DNA of 64,000 nt, from contig NZ_JAGTAS010000032.1 in NCBI RefSeq assembly GCF_025685425.1, forward strand, positions 116,483 through 180,482, written 5' to 3'. Positions within the stretch are counted from its first letter, which is position 1. Each line of letters starts with the position of its first letter. This stretch comes from Terriglobus albidus (lineage in GTDB: Bacteria > Acidobacteriota > Terriglobia > Terriglobales > Acidobacteriaceae). Both the position numbers and the translations under genes were made by a program. Positions 60,098-64,000 of this stretch are shown here, one piece after another. The notes beneath the pieces are model-generated. The model did not search any database and had not been told where the DNA came from. It was given only the letters and a program-made list of their open reading frames with translations.

Positions 60098-62823
60098 GAT
60101 CCGACGTTCCATCCAGTCGATGGCGGTTCGCGATCTTCTGCTTTCTGCCACTTCTTCTGCCATTGATCTCCCATGGCCAGCAGCCATGTACCGACGGCGG
60201 CATACAGGTCGACGGCCGTGTCGTCGATCGAACGGGAGCGGCCATCGTCGGTGCCGTCCTGACGCTCGATCAGTTGGCGTCCACTCGTTCGGATCAGCGC
60301 GGCGAGTTCCTCTATAACTGCGTTACCTCACAACAGCACATCTTGCAGGTCGCGGCCAATGGGTTCGCGGAACGCACTCTCACCATCTCGCCTTCACACG
60401 CAGGACATCTGCGTGTTGTGCTGCAGATCGAGTCCGTTCAGGAGGAGATCAGCGTCTCCTCGGCCCAGGTCAATACCGCCACCGGCGAACGCACGCTGGC
60501 GGGCAGTGAGGTTACCGACCTGGCTGACGATCCGGATGATCTGCAGCGGCAGCTGCAGTCTTTCACTGCGGCTGCCGGCGGTCTGGGCGGTGTCCCCCTC
60601 ATCACGGTGGATGGCTTTCGCCTGGAAAGCCGCATGCCACCCAAGAACGCGATTGCATTCATCCGCATCAATCCCGATCTCTTCTCGGCTGAGTTTACAG
60701 AGGCGCCCTACGACGGTGGACGCATCGAGATCTACACCAAGCCTGGCCAGAGCCGGCTGCACGGTGACCTGTTCTTCAATGACAGCGAGGCCGGGTTCAA
60801 TGCGAAAGACCCGCTCTCTACCAGGCGCGCGGCGCTGACACGGCGGCGTACCGGCTTCGACCTCAGCGGTCCTCTCTTCCATCACGACCGCGACTTCTCA
60901 CTCAGCCTGGAGCGCCGCGAAATTAACGACTTTGCAGTCGTGAACGCCACCGTGCTCGACGCCGCCGGAAACCGTACCACGCTGGTGCAGAATGTGCCGA
61001 CACCGCAGCATCTATGGGAGGCCAACGCGCGGGTGAGCTTTCTTACCAGCCCAAGGAACATGCTCATCGCCGGTTATACCGCCAACGTGAATCAGTTCGA
61101 GAACGTAAGCGCCGGCGGTATCACGCTGCAAGAGGCAGCTTATGGCCGTTATCAGGCGGAACATACACTGCGCCTGAGCGACGTCACGACGGTTTCGCCT
61201 CGCCTGATGCAGGAGTTTCGCATCAGCCTGCGCTATCGCGACGAACAGGACACGCCCAACTCCACCGCGACGCAAGCGCAGGTCGCCGGAGCGTTCACCT
61301 CGGGAGGAGCTGACATTCAGGCTTCACGGAACCACGAGGCTGTGATCCAGGCGATGGATGATGTCGTTCTTACCAGGAAGCAACATTCGCTGAAGCTCGG
61401 TGTGCAGGTCGAAGATTACTTTGAGCGGATCAGGACCTTCCAGGGCTTCAACGGTACCTATCTCTTCGGCGGTGGAACCGGACCGGAGCTGGATGCCCGG
61501 GGAAATCCCATCGCCGGCACCAGCATCGTCTTCGACGGACTGGAGCAGTATCGGCGAGCACAGCGCAATCTGGCAGGCGGCGCCGCGACGACCTTCTCCA
61601 ACGTCGCCGGCCAGCCGGGCAATAACTTCAACCAGTTCCGCGCATCGCTCTATGTCCAGGACCAGTGGAAGCTCTCCGATCGGCTGCAGGTCACGGGAGG
61701 TCTGCGCTATGCCGTCCAGACGGAACCGCTTTCTGTCAGCAACATCACGCCACGGCTGGGAGCCTCCTGGGTGCCAGACAAGAAGAGGAAATGGTCACTC
61801 AGCGGCCGTGTAGGACTGTTTCTGACGCCGGTTGCTACCACTACCATCGCAGAGGCGCAGCGGCTGGATGGAACGCAGCGCACAGGACAAACGATCTACA
61901 CACCGATCTACGTCTCCGGTGTGCCTGCCGGCACCATTATCAAGACCATCCGCAGCAACGCGCCTTCCCTCACCCAATCGCCTTCGATCCAGAGCCAGTT
62001 GGCCGCCGGCTATAGCTGGGCTAAGGGATGGAACATCAGCGCGAGCTGGGTCCATGTCCGGCAGTGGAGCGGCCTGCGCACACGCAATATCAACTCGCCG
62101 CTGGACAACGATCCCCTGGGCCTGCGCCCAGGTCCGCGCTATGAAAACATTCTTCAGTTCCAGCAGACGGGCTCCGTCATTGGAGACCTGGAGACGGTTT
62201 CGTTCGCCAGCTCCGCCTCGAAGCGCATTCAGTTCTACGCCCTCTATGTCTATGTCGACCTGCAGGGCACCATCGATAAAGAACCAACTTTCTCGCCGCA
62301 GTCTTCCAATACCGACGCGGGCGAATGGGCGCAGATCAGCGGCCGCAGCCGCCATAATATCGTCACCTCCGGCCAGGCGCAGCTTCCCTTCGGATTGACC
62401 ATCGCGCATGTCTTCCGCGTGCTCGGTGGAACGCCTTACAACCTGGTGACAGGAATCGACCGTAATGGCGACGGCAACTTCAACGACCGCCCCGAACTGG
62501 CTACGTTATCGACACCTGGGGCCATCGACACACGCTACGGATGGCTGGTCAGCGAGGGCGGCAACGGAACGACCGCGCGCAACGCTGGCCTGATGCCCTG
62601 GAATATCTACCTCGACACGAATCTCACCAGGCGATTTGTACTGAACCCCAAAGCCGCTAACGATCGTAGACAGACACTGAGTCTGAACTTGCGGTCAGCC
62701 AATCTGTTGAATCACACCAACGTCACGACGATGGGGAGTATTCTCGGCTCGCCGTCTTTCGATCGCGCGGTGCTTGCCGATCCGGGACGGCGGCTTGAGT
62801 TTGGTGTACGGTATGCGTTTTAG
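60094..62823 (+). CDS. TonB-dependent receptor, divergent Oar-like
   Basis: 909 residues from the ATG at 60094; the open frame starts at a TTG at 60052, inside the small ORF, and is less likely. Signal peptide RFAIFCFLPLLLPLISHGQQ. A short carboxypeptidase-regulatory-like domain with a Cys pair (CTDGGIQVDGRVVDRTGAAI, then FLYNCVTS) precedes the plug (DDLQRQLQSFTAAAGG; ITVDGFRLESRMPPKNAIAF; GRIEIYTKPGQSRLHG) and a barrel ending FGVRYAF. It lacks the NGR box of the other two receptors. Its substrate cannot be inferred; the neighbour YncE-like propeller is divergent. Confidence 0.88.
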   Translation: MRSDVPSSRWRFAIFCFLPLLLPLISHGQQPCTDGGIQVDGRVVDRTGAAIVGAVLTLDQLASTRSDQRGEFLYNCVTSQQHILQVAANGFAERTLTISPSHAGHLRVVLQIESVQEEISVSSAQVNTATGERTLAGSEVTDLADDPDDLQRQLQSFTAAAGGLGGVPLITVDGFRLESRMPPKNAIAFIRINPDLFSAEFTEAPYDGGRIEIYTKPGQSRLHGDLFFNDSEAGFNAKDPLSTRRAALTRRRTGFDLSGPLFHHDRDFSLSLERREINDFAVVNATVLDAAGNRTTLVQNVPTPQHLWEANARVSFLTSPRNMLIAGYTANVNQFENVSAGGITLQEAAYGRYQAEHTLRLSDVTTVSPRLMQEFRISLRYRDEQDTPNSTATQAQVAGAFTSGGADIQASRNHEAVIQAMDDVVLTRKQHSLKLGVQVEDYFERIRTFQGFNGTYLFGGGTGPELDARGNPIAGTSIVFDGLEQYRRAQRNLAGGAATTFSNVAGQPGNNFNQFRASLYVQDQWKLSDRLQVTGGLRYAVQTEPLSVSNITPRLGASWVPDKKRKWSLSGRVGLFLTPVATTTIAEAQRLDGTQRTGQTIYTPIYVSGVPAGTIIKTIRSNAPSLTQSPSIQSQLAAGYSWAKGWNISASWVHVRQWSGLRTRNINSPLDNDPLGLRPGPRYENILQFQQTGSVIGDLETVSFASSASKRIQFYALYVYVDLQGTIDKEPTFSPQSSNTDAGEWAQISGRSRHNIVTSGQAQLPFGLTIAHVFRVLGGTPYNLVTGIDRNGDGNFNDRPELATLSTPGAIDTRYGWLVSEGGNGTTARNAGLMPWNIYLDTNLTRRFVLNPKAANDRRQTLSLNLRSANLLNHTNVTTMGSILGSPSFDRAVLADPGRRLEFGVRYAF

Positions 62824-62869
62824 CGAGTCTTTATTTGTTGGTTTCTGGTTGGAAATTTAGGGGAATCCT

Positions 62870-63023
62870 GCCCACCCTAGCGTTCCGAGCGTTCACCCCA
62901 ACGAACAAAGTTCGTTGGGGATCCCGGGGGTGGGGCACCCGGGCGATACAAGCGCTGAAGGGCCAGGGTCCGCGGCGAAATTGTTCGCCGGGTGGAGCTC
63001 TATATCAGCCTGGGGCAACACCC
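62870..63023. repeat. REP-like palindromes, inverted copy of the 25439/30668 type
   Basis: CCCACCCTAGCGTT, then CCAACGAACAAAGTTCGTTGG, then GGGGTGGGGCACCC, then GCGCTGAAGGGCC, and finally CAGCCTGGGGCAACACCC. Together with flanking sequence it fills the 62824-63126 gap; no gene there. Confidence 0.7.
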
Positions 63024-63126
63024 AAAATCATCTGCGAGCAACAGAAACGTGGTTTGATACCTTCTACGTGACCGGCTGCCTATCATCGGCAAGGCGGTTA
63101 CACCAATTCGAAAGGCGCCCTCCTTG

Positions 63127-63660
63127 ATGAAGCCTTCTTTTGTTCTGGCCGCTCTCGTCCTCGCCTCCACATCTGCTCTGGCTGCAACGAAACCAGTTCC
63201 GACGTCGTGCACGCCGGAGGTGAATAGAACGCTGCTCCAGTTCCTGCATGACAATAGCGGAGACTCGCATGCCCAGCTCGACAACGTCATGGTTTGCGGC
63301 ACAGCGATCACCGACTCCTTCGAGCAGGGCACCAGCTCGACTGGTACCGGCGCACATCAGGTGATTCTTCTGAACGTCCCCACCCGCGACGGATCGAAGG
63401 TCACCGTTGAGATCGTCTCGAACGACAGCCTTGACGGCGTGGTGACCGCATCCAAAGGCGACACTGTCTATGCCTATGGACAGGGATACATCACATCCTC
63501 TCGTGACATCCGCAAACGCATTCATCCGGTAGCCGGTGTGCACGATACACACTGTGCGACCAACTCGCACATGGACGATGGATGGGTGGTCGTCAACGGC
63601 ACGCATTACCCGGCGCAGGCGTGCAAAGCATCAAGCAGGCGCAGACGGCGTTCGCATTAG
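63127..63660 (+). CDS. secreted hypothetical protein, DUF3465-like
   Basis: 177 residues with signal peptide (KPSFVLAALVLASTSALA). The mature domain has VILLNVPTRDGSKVTVEIV, DTVYAYGQGYITSSRD, and a His-rich end (HDTHCATNSHMDDGWVVVNG), similar in layout to DUF3465 proteins. The C-terminus is a basic tail (SSRRRRRSH) that stops at a TAG belonging to a MITE, so the original end may have been altered by the insertion. Confidence 0.7.
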   Translation: MKPSFVLAALVLASTSALAATKPVPTSCTPEVNRTLLQFLHDNSGDSHAQLDNVMVCGTAITDSFEQGTSSTGTGAHQVILLNVPTRDGSKVTVEIVSNDSLDGVVTASKGDTVYAYGQGYITSSRDIRKRIHPVAGVHDTHCATNSHMDDGWVVVNGTHYPAQACKASSRRRRRSH

Positions 63661-63772
63661 GCATCTTCCCGGTAGGTGTAACGTAGGGTTTCCGCATCTA
63701 TGGGCGTTTTCCGAAATGAAAACGCCGCTGCACTCCTCTTACGGGATACCCAGCAACAGAGAAAATGCTCTA
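63658..63772 (+). repeat. 112-bp hairpin MITE, copy 6
   Basis: The left end, TAGGCATCTTCCCGG, begins at the stop codon of the previous gene and is degraded. The right end, CAGAGAAAATGCTCTA, is followed directly by the IS630 end. The inner GGCGTTTTC/GAAAACGCC is intact. Confidence 0.82.
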
Positions 63773-64000
63773 GTGTCCTGTCCCTGAAGTTCTTGTACAA
63801 AATCTAGCAACGGCAGCCAGTATCTGATCGGCGGTTTTAGTCCAGACGAAGGGTTTTGGATCGCGGTTGTGAATTGGATGTAGTTGCGGATGGCATTTTC
63901 CAGTTCAGCGGTGGAGCGATGGGTGCTGCGGCGAAGTTGTTTTTCGGTCAGCAGCGCAAACCATCGCTCGACCAGGTTGAGCCAGGAAGCGGAGGTGGGA
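63770..64000 (-). pseudogene. IS630-family transposase, C-terminal part, frameshifted
   Basis: Minus-strand translation gives TSASWLNLVERWFALLTEKQ, which carries the catalytic Glu of the DDE triad, then LRRSTHRSTAELENAIRNYI. Here the frame breaks near 63865-63875 and resumes as HNRDPKPFVWTKTADQIL then AAVARFCTRTSGTGH with TAG at 63770. Both halves are typical of IS630 transposases, so the element is probably dead. The rest lies beyond the window. The end TAGTGTCCTGTCCCTGAAG follows a TA, as expected for TA-targeting IS630 elements. Confidence 0.8.

Overview
The window is high-GC bacterial chromosomal DNA with dense genes. It suggests a member of the Acidobacteriota, most likely family Acidobacteriaceae (Terriglobus/Granulicella-like). 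The reasons are three Oar-type TonB-dependent receptors with an N-terminal carboxypeptidase-regulatory-like domain, NHL-repeat and IPT/TIG secreted proteins, many glycoside hydrolases, and abundant short palindromic repeats between genes. The genus is inferred; no rRNA or tRNA gene was found.

Layout. 0-3 kb: 3'-truncated NHL-propeller/MBG secreted protein (minus). 3.4-6.1 kb: secreted TPR-CHAT protein. 6.1-25.3 kb: a plant-polysaccharide utilisation region with a GH31 alpha-xylosidase-like enzyme, TonB receptor, SGNH esterase, FAD oxidoreductase, MFS transporter, GH2, LacI regulator, an S8-like pseudoprotease, GH27 alpha-galactosidase and a PQQ-cytochrome c quinoprotein. Five near-identical LacI-type palindromes lie in front of its transcription units. 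25.7-32.1 kb: a sialic acid cluster (sialate O-acetylesterase, aldolase/lyase, GntR regulator, sialidase, MFS) with a shared 13-bp motif in front of lyase and transporter. 32.1-33.2 kb: three small enzymes or domain proteins. 33.6-37.4 kb: an SDR/ADH/MFS sugar-acid operon with its FadR-type GntR regulator and a UxuR-like palindrome. 37.5-40.0 kb: orphan LuxR-type response regulator, mercuric-reductase-like flavoprotein and DUF4126 membrane protein. 40.4-46.4 kb: a five-gene operon of secreted IPT/fibre-like proteins, apparently lower in GC. 47.2-50.4 kb: YCII protein, AraC regulator, NagA, PepSY membrane protein. 50.5-62.8 kb: M28 peptidase, two TonB receptors, a fused tandem M42 peptidase, GntR regulator and a YncE-like propeller. 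63.1-64 kb: small secreted protein and a broken IS630 transposase running off the window.

Mobile and repeat DNA is prominent. Six copies of a ~112-bp hairpin MITE with TA-flanked ends occur at 3.2, 13.2, 20.5, 21.6, 33.2 and 63.7 kb. A second ~150-bp TIR element sits in the leader of the NHL gene. Several REP-like palindrome families fill the remaining gaps. Two MITE copies begin exactly at the stop codon of the preceding gene, and one shares its TA with the end of the IS630 remnant.

The genes mostly serve import and breakdown of complex glycans: receptors in the outer membrane, secreted glycosidases, esterases and peptidases, inner-membrane MFS porters, and local one-component regulators of LacI and GntR type.
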